From an uncultured Polaribacter sp. (GTDB lineage: Bacteria > Bacteroidota > Bacteroidia > Flavobacteriales > Flavobacteriaceae), in contig NZ_CANLXV010000003.1 of assembly GCF_947495205.1 (NCBI RefSeq), forward strand, positions 124,001 through 188,000: 64,000 bases of DNA, in the 5' to 3' direction. Position 1 is the stretch's first letter, and the number at the start of each line of letters is the position of its first letter. Shown piece after piece: positions 25,301 to 32,721 of this stretch. The notes beneath the pieces are model-generated. The model was given only the letters and a program-made list of their open reading frames with translations. It searched no databases and had not been told where the DNA came from. The position numbers and the translations under genes were made by a program.

Positions 25301-26330
25301 CATTACAGAAGTTGTGATTCCTGAAGGAGTTACTCGAATTCCTCAACGTTGTTTCTCTAGTAACGACTTAACAAGTATTACATTACCTAATAGTTTAGAA
25401 AGTATTGATTTTAGATCTTTTGAAAGAAATAATCTTACCGAAATTACCATACCTCCTAAAGTAACACAAATTGCTCAATTAGCTTTTGACTTTAATAACT
25501 TAACTACAATTACATCGTTGAATACATCAGCACCAAGCGTAGTTGTTGGTACCAATGATGACTCATTTATTAGAGAAGATAGAATTGATTTATTCATCCC
25601 AACAGGTAGTACTCAATCTTATGAAAATGCTGGGTGGGTAGGTTTTAATTCGATTACAGAAATAGTTACAGGAGTTGTATTAACTCCAAAAGTTTTTTTA
25701 CAAGGAGCAAGCATAAACCCAAAAACAGGTGAAGAAGATTTAATGCGTGATGATTTACGACAAGCTAATTTAATACCCACAAACTCTCCTTATGGCGATG
25801 GTGCTATTGTATCGCCAGTAGTATTTAGTGTTACAGGTAATGATGCTATTGTAGACTGGGTTTTTGTAGAGTTAAGAGATAAAAATAATATTTCTAATAT
25901 TATAAAAACAGCACCTGCATTTTTACAAAGAGATGGAGATGTTGTAGCACTTGATGGTGTTTCTAATTTATCAATAAATATAGATGCAGATAATTATTTT
26001 GTAGCAATAGGCCATAGAAATCATATTGCTATTGTAACAGATACAGCTGTATCCTTATCTACAAACCAAACCATAGTAGATTTTACAAATAATGTAAGCT
26101 TTATAAGAGGAGGTAGTTTAGCTGTTTCCGAAGTTTTTACAGGACTACTATCTATGATAGCAGGAGATAGTGATGGCAATGGAAGCGTACAAACGGTAGA
26201 TATAAACCCTATAGTAACCTCTATAGGTAATTTAGGCTACAACAACAACGATATTAATTTAAATGGAGCTGTACAAACTACAGATACTCCAACTGCAAGA
26301 AGTTTAATAGGTAAATTAAAACAATTCTAA
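22302..26330 (+). CDS. Giant BspA-type leucine-rich-repeat surface protein with dockerin-like C-terminus
   Basis: A 1342-residue secreted protein. Signal peptide at 1-24 (LLLISTIGFSQ). Residues 25-1120 are about seven modules, each a small beta domain (GFTYRV...NPNEVSLINGN..) followed by BspA-type LRR_5 strands (AFRDDAITSVVIPANI..IGNNAF) and a turn ending QTSYEAAGWN. Four central modules are near-identical. After these comes a domain beginning VFLQGA and a HRNHIAIVTDT region. The last 56 residues contain two EF-hand-like loops, DSDGNGSVQTVD (1289-1300) and DINLNGAVQTTD (1317-1328), as in dockerins. There is no T9SS sorting domain. The next gene, 30 bases on, does have one, so the two probably form a surface complex (inference). 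Confidence 0.85.
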   Translation: MKTKTLIKQSILWLLLLISTIGFSQTFTDNGYNFNVLSTNPNEVELTGGGSANAIPSSATDSNGIVYTVTTIGNSAYRNRASSVTLPNTITTIKFRAFRDNNPLTSITLPASVATIEGEAFFEGGLNEIIALGSVPASISASSFGTRSNIDLTIPSGTENIYNENGWTGFKTINGETPIGGTFTNNGFTYRIASKNPNTVSLVNANNAAGSVTIPEIINFESKNFTVTAIGGNAFRDDPITALMLPNTIKVIGSSAIRSTNLTSLVLPNSVTTIENSGISVNQNLTNITIGTGLETVDSNGFRGNGSLTTVTSNAINAPSLGSRVFNESPGQKSLVIPNGSEASYAAAGWNNNFLTINGVARIGGQFNSEGFTYRVTATNPNEVSLINGNDASGDIRIPTTVTQNSISFNVTAIGISAFRDDAITSVIIPANIINIGNDAFLNTSELTSVISNATTAPSLGSNVFRETPSIKALTIPNGSQTSYEAAGWNANFLSVNGVFRIGGQFNFEGFTYRVTSANPNEVSLINGNNASDDITIPTTVTQNSISFNVTTIGQDAFRDDAITSVVIPANIISIGNNAFRNTSELSSVISNATTAPSLGSSVFRETTSNKALTIPDGSQTSYEAARWNTNFFTINSVVRIGVQFNSEGFTYRVISETPNDVSLISGNNASGGITIPDTVNANNFTFNVIVIGQNAFRDDNITNVVIGANVQEIGNEAFRNTSELTSVISNATTAPSLGSNVFLETSSSKALTIPNGSQTSYEAAGWNTNFLSINGDVSIGAQFISGGFTYRVASETPNDVSLINGNNASGDITIPDTVTANNFTFNVTVIGQDAFRNDSLTSVTIGANVQEIGILAFQNNPDLLTVISNNSQAPTLLRDIFSQTASNKALIIPEGSGPSYQEAGWNAFFSSINGVALDNEITVDGLTYEIFSTSPREVILTGGTPSSSDLLIPASVSDGINNFNVVAIANSAFESAGLTSVTFPNTLRQLGSVAFRFNFITEVVIPEGVTRIPQRCFSSNDLTSITLPNSLESIDFRSFERNNLTEITIPPKVTQIAQLAFDFNNLTTITSLNTSAPSVVVGTNDDSFIREDRIDLFIPTGSTQSYENAGWVGFNSITEIVTGVVLTPKVFLQGASINPKTGEEDLMRDDLRQANLIPTNSPYGDGAIVSPVVFSVTGNDAIVDWVFVELRDKNNISNIIKTAPAFLQRDGDVVALDGVSNLSINIDADNYFVAIGHRNHIAIVTDTAVSLSTNQTIVDFTNNVSFIRGGSLAVSEVFTGLLSMIAGDSDGNGSVQTVDINPIVTSIGNLGYNNNDINLNGAVQTTDTPTARSLIGKLKQF
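23397..25061 (+). repeat. Four near-identical in-frame tandem repeats (417 nt) in the LRR gene
   Basis: The marker CAATTC at the start of GQFNSEGFTYR recurs at 23397, 23814 and 24231, and its counterpart at 24648, giving three exact 417-nt (139-codon) intervals. A diverged copy follows 414 nt later at 25062. The stretch encoding SNATTAPSLGS is almost unchanged between the first three copies at the DNA level. This signals recent duplication or gene conversion. Confidence 0.88.
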
Positions 26331-26360
26331 ATAAAAAAAACAGTAAAAACAACTAAAAAA

Positions 26361-28571
26361 ATGGAGAAAATTACAGAAAAAATTAAATTACTTGCATTGG
26401 TAATTATTTTAACGAGTAGTCTTGTGTTTCAAAGTCAGACAATTAGCTATTCATTTGCGAATGCACAAAACACAGTAGAAGGTTCTAATACTTTTTATGA
26501 AGTAGATGTGCTACTTTCTACAGATACTAATTTTAAATTAGGTGCTGGTCAATTTTATATAGATTACAACACTGCAGCTTTTGGAGAAGCAATAGAAGGA
26601 GGTAATTTAACTTTTAGCAGACCAGCAGGTTCAGTATTAGCAGAAAAAATATTTGGAGGTGCTTTAGATGCCTATAACATTGTAAATACAAATAGTACAG
26701 CCTCTAAAGTAAGTTTTTCTTGGTCTACAGCAGTTGCTGGTCAAGTTTCAGAAAATGTAACGGTTGCAGGATCACCCAATCTCATTTGCCATTTAAAGAT
26801 TTTGTATGTAGATACAAATGAAGCGCCTAATATTTCTTTTGATACCACAACAACACCAGATTTTGTAACGTCCTTTGGGTTAACCTTTATAGACACTACA
26901 CCAATAGGTACACAATTACTAAATGACAATTATGACTCTTCTGGATCTGTTATTACACCTTTAATTACTTGGGAAGGTGGTTCAAATTCAAGTATAACGG
27001 ATGCAAGCAACTGGGCAGGAGGTAATTTACCGTCTATAACAGATAATGTAACTATACCAAACGTAGCAATATCACCTAGAATTGATGCTGGAGTAACTTT
27101 TCAAGCGAATGATTTTACGGTTAACGGCTTGTTAAATATAAGAGAAGGAGGTAATTTATTAGTGGATGGTAATTTTACAAACACTAGGCAGGTAAGAATG
27201 ACTTCTACAGCTACAGAAAGTGCAACTTTATTAGTAAAAGGTACTGCAACAGGAACTATAACCTATGAACGTGGAGGTTTAATAGCGAACGAATTTAGTA
27301 TTGTAACAGCACCAGTAAACGGGCAAAGCATTAAAGCTTTTGTGGAAAACCCAACAAATGATATTAGAGTAAATACATCTGTAACACCAAATAGATTGGC
27401 AATTGCATTTTATGATGAAAGCCAACCAGTTGGTTCTAAATGGGTATATTATACTACAGATGATATAGCAACAGATGCACTTACTTTTGAACAAGGAAGA
27501 GCTTATGCAATATCAAGAAATACAAACGGAAGTGTAACGTTTACAGGAACTCTAGAAACAGAAAATGTAACTAAAAATTTAGATGTGGAATGGAACGCAA
27601 TAGGAAATCCTTACACTACTTTTTTACCAGTAAATGAGAATGGCAATGCAAATTTTGTTTCAGATAATACTAGTAAATTAAATCCAGCTAACTTAGGTGT
27701 TTATGTTTGGGATAACACACAGGGTAAGTACATTGTTTTACCTTTATCTGGTCCAGAAAGTTTTGTAGCACCAGGACAAGGATTTTTTGTAAGAGCAGCT
27801 GTTGGCGCTACAGAAGTTTCTTTTGATGAAACACAAAGAATGACACAACCAGCATCTGGAGGTACTTTTAATAAAAATACAAATAATGAAACAGAAACCG
27901 GCATTACTTTAATCACAAAAGCAAAAGGTAAAAGTGTAAAAACAGTTGTTAATTATAGTAACAAAGCAACAGAAGGTTTAGATCCTGGTTACGATTTAGG
28001 AAATTTTGCAGGTGCCGAACTTGATGTATACACAAAATTACTATCAGATATTAATGGAGAAGATTTTACTATACAAGCTGTACCACTTCAAAATATAAAT
28101 TCAACTAGTGTTCCTCTTGGTTTGGTTGCAGAAAAAGATACAGAATTAATTTTTTCAATAGAAACAAAAAATTTGCCTTTTGATACTAAAGTATATTTAG
28201 AAGATAAAGTATTAAATACTATAACCGAATTAGATGAGTCTGAACACATTGTTAATATTACAAATAAAATAAATGGTTCTGGTAGATTCTTTTTAAACAC
28301 ACAAAGTGCAAAAGAGGTTTTAAGTATAGAAAATAATTCTCTTTTAGCTGTAAAAATATATGCATCAAAAGAAACATTATTTATAAAAGGCTTAGAGAAG
28401 GGGGTATTTAATCTAAAGTTATTTAATGTAATAGGTAAAGAGGTATTTGCTGCAAAAGAAATAGGAAATGGAGCTAATAAAATAGCCTTACCAAATTTAC
28501 AAACTGGTATTTATATAGTAAAAATAAATTCTAGTTTAGGTAGTAAAATAAGTAAAATTATTATCGAATAA
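26361..28571 (+). CDS. T9SS-secreted surface protein with possible cohesin-like N-terminal domain
   Basis: A 736-residue protein. Signal peptide 1-25. Residues about 27-180 form a beta-sandwich-like domain (ISYSFANAQNTVEGSNTFYEVDVLLST, LGAGQFYIDYNTAAFG, FSWSTAVAGQ, LICHLKILYVDT), whose strand order and hydrophobic pattern recall cohesin-type domains (inference). A TWEGGSNSSITDASNW region, a beta-helix-like stretch and a 'YERGGLIANEFSIVTAPVNG' domain follow. The C-terminus is a type A T9SS sorting domain (LFNVIGKEVFAAKEIG...LPNLQTGIYIVKI). It is likely attached to the cell surface and could hold the preceding dockerin-ended LRR protein. A 55-residue ORF follows 23 bases later. Confidence 0.8.
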   Translation: MEKITEKIKLLALVIILTSSLVFQSQTISYSFANAQNTVEGSNTFYEVDVLLSTDTNFKLGAGQFYIDYNTAAFGEAIEGGNLTFSRPAGSVLAEKIFGGALDAYNIVNTNSTASKVSFSWSTAVAGQVSENVTVAGSPNLICHLKILYVDTNEAPNISFDTTTTPDFVTSFGLTFIDTTPIGTQLLNDNYDSSGSVITPLITWEGGSNSSITDASNWAGGNLPSITDNVTIPNVAISPRIDAGVTFQANDFTVNGLLNIREGGNLLVDGNFTNTRQVRMTSTATESATLLVKGTATGTITYERGGLIANEFSIVTAPVNGQSIKAFVENPTNDIRVNTSVTPNRLAIAFYDESQPVGSKWVYYTTDDIATDALTFEQGRAYAISRNTNGSVTFTGTLETENVTKNLDVEWNAIGNPYTTFLPVNENGNANFVSDNTSKLNPANLGVYVWDNTQGKYIVLPLSGPESFVAPGQGFFVRAAVGATEVSFDETQRMTQPASGGTFNKNTNNETETGITLITKAKGKSVKTVVNYSNKATEGLDPGYDLGNFAGAELDVYTKLLSDINGEDFTIQAVPLQNINSTSVPLGLVAEKDTELIFSIETKNLPFDTKVYLEDKVLNTITELDESEHIVNITNKINGSGRFFLNTQSAKEVLSIENNSLLAVKIYASKETLFIKGLEKGVFNLKLFNVIGKEVFAAKEIGNGANKIALPNLQTGIYIVKINSSLGSKISKIIIE

Positions 28572-28594
28572 TTAAATAACTTTAAAAGAATAAC

Positions 28595-28762
28595 ATGAAA
28601 AAAAATATAAAGAATACAGAGGGAATTACTAGAAAAGAAGCAATAAATAAAATAGGTAATTATGGTAAATATGCCGCATTAACTGCTTTAGGAACATACA
28701 TGATTTTAAGTCCGCAAAAAGCTCAGGCACAAAGTCCAGAAGCACCAGGATCTGGATTTTAA
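28595..28762 (+). CDS. 55-residue exported or anchored microprotein
   Basis: ATG at 28595, stop at 28760-28762, lying 23 bases after the T9SS gene and before a terminator. The product has a basic N-terminus (MKKNIKNTEGITRKEAINKIG), a hydrophobic segment (KYAALTALGTYMILSP, about 26-40), and an AQA motif resembling a signal-peptidase I site, followed by QSPEAPGSGF. If cleaved there, only about 10 residues would be released; otherwise it is a small membrane protein. I have the impression that similar short TRKEA..K...AQA..GxGF proteins follow surface genes in other Flavobacteriia but cannot confirm it. Codon use matches its neighbours. Confidence 0.7.
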   Translation: MKKNIKNTEGITRKEAINKIGNYGKYAALTALGTYMILSPQKAQAQSPEAPGSGF

Positions 28763-28780
28763 AAATAAATATTAGTATTC

Positions 28781-28843
28781 AAACAAGGTAAATGTTTTTA
28801 TTGTTGGGGCACAATTTTAATTTTTTTACCTTGTTTATTTTTT
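28781..28843 (+). terminator. Probable terminator of the LRR surface operon
   Basis: AAACAAGGTAAA (28781-28792) pairs perfectly with TTTACCTTGTTT (28825-28836) across a 32-base loop and is followed by ATTTTTTAG. The large loop lowers confidence. Confidence 0.6.
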
Positions 28844-28959
28844 AGTAAATATTCTTAAATTAAATAAGTGAAATTTTAAAATATTTTAAAAATTTAAAAA
28901 AATGTTTCATACTTTTCTAAGGAATTCTATTTTTCCAAATAATGAAGCATTTTTTTATT

Positions 28960-29322
28960 TTAATTAATAATTTCTCTAGATGTTTTTTCTATCCTAAAAC
29001 AATTTTCTTCACCTAAAAACTCTGGATCTCCAAATTCTTCAGACCAAAAACCTTCTAAAATATCTTTAGAAATACATGTATAAACAACCGTACCAAAATA
29101 GGCAGTGTTTTCATCTCCTTGGTACTGAAAATTAATGACTAAAATATTGTTTTTAAAAAAACCAACTCCAAATTGTTCTTGACTTTTGTTGATGAGCCAT
29201 TTGGCTAAAATTCTACCACTTTCATCAAAAGACAAAGAAAGTGTGCCTTTATAAGTGTTTTCAGAATTGTCTTGATTGCTTCCTATTATTTGATAATTGC
29301 CTATAAGATCTTCTTTTTTCAT
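28960..29322 (-). CDS. Conserved hypothetical protein downstream of mnmE
   Basis: A 120-residue cytoplasmic protein, MKKEDLIGNYQIIGSNQ..., with alternating strands (GTLSLSFDESGRILAKWLIN, GFFKNNILVINFQYQGDENTAYFGTVVYT, ILEGFWSEE) that suggest a small lipocalin-like beta-barrel. No motif of known function. It follows mnmE directly: its ATG abuts the mnmE stop, so it is co-translated with that gene. The name is not recognised. Confidence 0.65.
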   Translation of the reverse strand: MKKEDLIGNYQIIGSNQDNSENTYKGTLSLSFDESGRILAKWLINKSQEQFGVGFFKNNILVINFQYQGDENTAYFGTVVYTCISKDILEGFWSEEFGDPEFLGEENCFRIEKTSREIIN

Positions 29323-30717
29323 TTACTTCCCAATACAAAAATTTCCAAAAATGTGTCCAAGTATATCTTTATCTACATCATAATCTCCTGTAATGGCACC
29401 TAAATGACGTAAACATTCTCTTATATCTATTGAAAATAAATCTGTTGAAATTTCTAAATCGATGCCTTGTTTTACAGAACTTATAGCCTGCAAAGCATTA
29501 TTTAAGGCTTCAAAATGGCGCGAATTGGTTACAATTGTTTCATTATTACTTAAAGCACCAATATTTACCAAAGAAGTTAATTCGTTTTTAAGTTCTTCTA
29601 TACCTGTTTTACTTTTGGCAGAAAGTAAAATTAAATTTTCTATCTCAGATTGTAAAATAGCATTATCATGGCAAGATAAAGTATCTATTTTATTGGCAAT
29701 TACCAGCAAACGTTTATTTGGAAAACGTGCTTTTATCGTTTCAATTTCAGTTAAAAATTCTTCTTTAGCGTAAGAAAATTTATTTGCATCAATTAAAAAT
29801 ATTATCAACTGTGCATTGTCTGCTTTTTCATATGCTTTTTTAATTCCAATAGATTCTACTACATCTTCTGTTTCTCTAATTCCTGCAGTATCTATAAACC
29901 TAAAGGCAACACCATCTATAATAATTTCATCTTCAATGGCATCTCTTGTAGTACCTGCAATATCAGAAACTATGGCTTTTTCCTCGTTTAAAAGTGTATT
30001 TAAAAGTGTAGATTTTCCAACATTGGGTTCTCCAATAATTGCAACAGGAATTCCGTTTTTCATCGCATTTCCAAAAGAAAAAGAATCTATTAATCGTTTT
30101 AAAACAAAGGTGATTTTTGCAACCAATTCTTTAAATTTTGTTCTATCTGCAAACTCTACATCTTCTCCAGAAAAATCGAGTTCTAGTTCTATTAAAGCAG
30201 CAAAATCTAACAATTGTACACGCAATTCTTTTAATTCGTTGGTAATACCACCGCGCATTTGTTGTATTGCCATTTGATGACTTGCTGCAGAATTTGAGGC
30301 AATAACATCTGCCACAGCTTCCGCTTGCGATAAATCCATTTTTCCGTTTAAAAAAGCACGCATGGTAAATTCGCCATTATCTGCCATTCTGCAACCATTT
30401 TCTAAAAATAATTGTATAATTTCTTGCTGAATAAAAGCAGAACCATGACAAGAAATTTCTACTACATTTTCTCCTGTGTAAGAATTTGGGTTTTTAAAAA
30501 CAGAAACCAAAACTTCATCTATAATAACACCTTTGTGCACAATATGCCCCAAGTGAATGGTATGTGTTTTCTGTTGTAAAAGTGTTTTATCTTTTTTAAT
30601 AGATTTAAAAAAAGTATTCGCAATTTTAATAGCACTTTCTCCAGAAAGTCTTATTACAGCAATTGCACCAACTCCGTTTGGTGTTGCCAGCGCTACAATG
30701 GTATCATTTTGAATCAT
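29323..30717 (-). CDS. mnmE: tRNA modification GTPase MnmE (TrmE)
   Basis: A 464-residue GTPase that, with MnmG, installs carboxymethylaminomethyl groups on wobble uridines of tRNAs. The N-terminal THF-binding domain begins DTIVALATPNGVGAIAVIRLSG. The G domain has GEPNVGKSTLLN, the switch GTTRDAIEDE, DTAGIRET and NKID. The C-terminal helical domain ends in the required FCIGK. The chosen start at 30717 gives MIQNDTIVA; an upstream in-frame ATG at 30768 would add 17 atypical residues and lies upstream of the promoter. MnmG is not in the window. Confidence 0.95.
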   Translation of the reverse strand: MIQNDTIVALATPNGVGAIAVIRLSGESAIKIANTFFKSIKKDKTLLQQKTHTIHLGHIVHKGVIIDEVLVSVFKNPNSYTGENVVEISCHGSAFIQQEIIQLFLENGCRMADNGEFTMRAFLNGKMDLSQAEAVADVIASNSAASHQMAIQQMRGGITNELKELRVQLLDFAALIELELDFSGEDVEFADRTKFKELVAKITFVLKRLIDSFSFGNAMKNGIPVAIIGEPNVGKSTLLNTLLNEEKAIVSDIAGTTRDAIEDEIIIDGVAFRFIDTAGIRETEDVVESIGIKKAYEKADNAQLIIFLIDANKFSYAKEEFLTEIETIKARFPNKRLLVIANKIDTLSCHDNAILQSEIENLILLSAKSKTGIEELKNELTSLVNIGALSNNETIVTNSRHFEALNNALQAISSVKQGIDLEISTDLFSIDIRECLRHLGAITGDYDVDKDILGHIFGNFCIGK

Positions 30718-30721
30718 AGCA

Positions 30722-30756
30722 CAAAAATACAGAAAGATTTTTGGGATTAAAGCAAA
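30722..30756 (-). promoter_or_regulatory. Promoter of mnmE
   Basis: On the minus strand TTTG (30753-30756), a 23-base spacer and TATTTTTG (30722-30729) match the Bacteroidota consensus. The -7 box ends 4 bases before the ATG at 30717, as at bamD, suggesting a very short or absent leader. Confidence 0.55.
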
Positions 30757-30864
30757 AGTCTTTCTCAAAAGTAAAACCTTTTAAGATTTTGAGTTACTTT
30801 ATTGTAACAAAATAAATTTAATGACGTCCTATAAATGATTAATTAGAAATTAAAAAAATAAAAA

Positions 30865-31203
30865 ATGAAAGAAGACAATCAATTATTGGTAATTACACAT
30901 TTAAGTCAGTTATTAGATTTAGTAAGTGGTATAGGTGGTTTTATAGTGCCTTTGGTGTTATGGCTCACTAAAAAAGATGAAATTTTTGGAATGGACGCGC
31001 ATGGAAAAGCTATTTTAAATTTTAGAATTTCTATGTTTATCTATATTTTAATTTGTATTCCTTTAGTTTTATTTTTAGGTTTAGGTATTTTAGGATTTAT
31101 CACAATTGGTATTTTTTATTTAATTTTCCCAATTATCAATGCCATTCGTGTAAGTAACAACCAAGCACCAAATTATCCTTTTAGTATTGCATTTTTAAAG
31201 TAA
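30865..31203 (+). CDS. DUF4870 domain membrane protein
   Basis: A 112-residue inner-membrane protein with a typical DUF4870 pattern: THLSQLLDLVSGIGGFIVPLVLWLTKKD, then DAHGKAILNFRISMFIYILICIPLVLFLGLGILGFITIGIFYLIFPIINAIRVSNN. Three to four membrane helices. The family has no assigned function. It is divergent from mnmE with about 150 bases between. Confidence 0.85.
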   Translation: MKEDNQLLVITHLSQLLDLVSGIGGFIVPLVLWLTKKDEIFGMDAHGKAILNFRISMFIYILICIPLVLFLGLGILGFITIGIFYLIFPIINAIRVSNNQAPNYPFSIAFLK

Positions 31204-31282
31204 TTAACGTTTAAAAGTTTTCTGTTTTAAATTTTAACTAATTTTACAGGAAATAGTAAGGTTTAAAATTACAGAAGAGGTA

Positions 31283-32038
31283 ATGATAAAAACGTTTGAT
31301 TTAATTAGTAATTCTGATGTAACCATTAGAAAAGCACTAGCAAGTTTTGTGCAAAAAGATAGGGTTTATAAAAATAACTATTTACAAGCTAACTATAAAA
31401 AAGCGTTTGATGGGTATTCTTTTATTGGGCAAAAAGACAGTTTAAATCAGTATGATACAGACATGCTACATTCTTTTGTTTTGTCTGATTTTCAAGAAGT
31501 AGAACATTTTCCAAAAGAATTTCATCCTTTTCTTAAAAACGAATGGAAACCTTTAATAAAACGCATTAAAGCTTTAGAGTTGGCGAGCATTAAAAAGTTG
31601 AATAATTCAATTTTAGAACAGTTGTATAAAGACGATGTTATTGGTTATATGATGTCTTGTAACTATTATCCTAAACCTTTAAAATATAGCGCTTTTGCTA
31701 AAAATAATACGCGTTTGTCTGCACACAAAGATGTTTCTCTGTTTACTACTTTTCCTTTTGGTATAGCAAACGGTCTCTCTTTCTTTAACGAAGAAAAAAA
31801 TAGGGTAGCAGTTGGCGAGAAAAACACAATAATTCAGTTTTCTGGCTATTTTTTAGAGTTTGTTAGTCAGCATAAAATAAAAGCTTTAGAGCATCAAGTA
31901 AATTTGCCCAAAGATTTAAATACAGAGCGTTATTCTTTCGCTATTTTTTCGATACCAAAGCCCAATATTAGTTTTTGGTTGGGCAACAAAAAAATAGAAA
32001 GTAATAATTATTACAAGAAGTACTTATCTCTTTTTTAA
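31283..32038 (+). CDS. Isopenicillin-N-synthase-like 2-oxoglutarate/Fe(II) oxygenase (second paralogue)
   Basis: A 251-residue oxygenase of the same fold as the protein at 13088-14035 but shorter and divergent. The iron ligands are His148 and Asp150 (LSAHKD) and His204 (ALEHQV), with Arg216/Ser218 (RYSFAIF) for the cosubstrate. The family includes many unassigned small-molecule hydroxylases. It is 21 bases upstream of pnuC in the same direction, so they may be co-transcribed; the substrate could relate to a vitamin-like compound imported by PnuC (inference). Confidence 0.75.
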   Translation: MIKTFDLISNSDVTIRKALASFVQKDRVYKNNYLQANYKKAFDGYSFIGQKDSLNQYDTDMLHSFVLSDFQEVEHFPKEFHPFLKNEWKPLIKRIKALELASIKKLNNSILEQLYKDDVIGYMMSCNYYPKPLKYSAFAKNNTRLSAHKDVSLFTTFPFGIANGLSFFNEEKNRVAVGEKNTIIQFSGYFLEFVSQHKIKALEHQVNLPKDLNTERYSFAIFSIPKPNISFWLGNKKIESNNYYKKYLSLF

Positions 32039-32059
32039 ACGTAAATTTAGCTTATAAAA

Positions 32060-32623
32060 ATGAATTTTTCTCTTGAAATAATTGCTGTTGTTTTAAACTT
32101 AATTTACCTTATTTTACTGATCAGAGAAAATATTTTATGTTGGTTTTTTGGGATTGCAGGATCTTTAACAAGTATTTACCTTTTTTATACTATAGGTTTG
32201 TATTCAGAGTCTATTTTATATGTTTATTATGTAATTATAGGTGCTTACGGTTATAAACTTTGGAAAAGAAAAGAAACTAAAAAAGATGGATTAAAAGTAC
32301 AAACCATTAGTTTAAAAAAGCATTTTTTAATTATCTTTTCAGCAATTATAGTTGCCTTAATTGTAGGTTATATTTTTGAGAAAAATACAGATGCAACAAA
32401 TCCGTATTTAGATGCTTTTACCACTATATTTAGTTTTATTGCAAGTTTTTTAGAGGCAAAAAAAATTATAAGCTCTTGGATTTTTTGGATGGTTGTTAAC
32501 GCACTTACTATTATCTTATATCTGCAACAAAATTTATTTATTTATCTGTTACTTACTGTAATTTATGTTGTGTTTTCTGTAATAGGTTATTTACAATGGA
32601 AGAAAAAACTAAAAAGCTATTAA
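32060..32623 (+). CDS. pnuC: PnuC-type nicotinamide riboside or vitamin transporter
   Basis: A 187-residue protein with about seven membrane helices and the PnuC features: LIYLILLIRENILCWFFGIAGSLTSIYLFYTIGLYSES, YYVIIGAYGYKLWKRK (the W-x-x-x substrate region) and the C-terminal YVVFSVIGYLQWKKKLK. PnuC proteins facilitate uptake of nicotinamide riboside; close relatives in Bacteroidota carry thiamine, so specificity is open. No riboswitch is visible in the 21-base upstream gap, which weakens a thiamine assignment. Confidence 0.87.
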   Translation: MNFSLEIIAVVLNLIYLILLIRENILCWFFGIAGSLTSIYLFYTIGLYSESILYVYYVIIGAYGYKLWKRKETKKDGLKVQTISLKKHFLIIFSAIIVALIVGYIFEKNTDATNPYLDAFTTIFSFIASFLEAKKIISSWIFWMVVNALTIILYLQQNLFIYLLLTVIYVVFSVIGYLQWKKKLKSY

Positions 32624-32646
32624 AATAGTTAGAGTCTAAAGTTGTT

Positions 32647-32687
32647 ACACCTTACAATTATTAAAAACAATTGTAAGGTGTTTTTTG
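32647..32687 (+). terminator. Rho-independent terminator after pnuC
   Basis: A 13-bp perfect stem (ACACCTTACAATT 32647-32659 with its complement 32669-32681) is followed by a run of Ts. It separates convergent transcription units. Confidence 0.9.
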
Positions 32688-32721
32688 GTTTATCACTTTA
32701 CATCAATTCTACTTTTACAAA

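Noticed and set aside
32039..32059. TPP or NAD-type riboswitch before pnuC
   Set aside because: Only 21 bases separate the genes, too short for a known aptamer.
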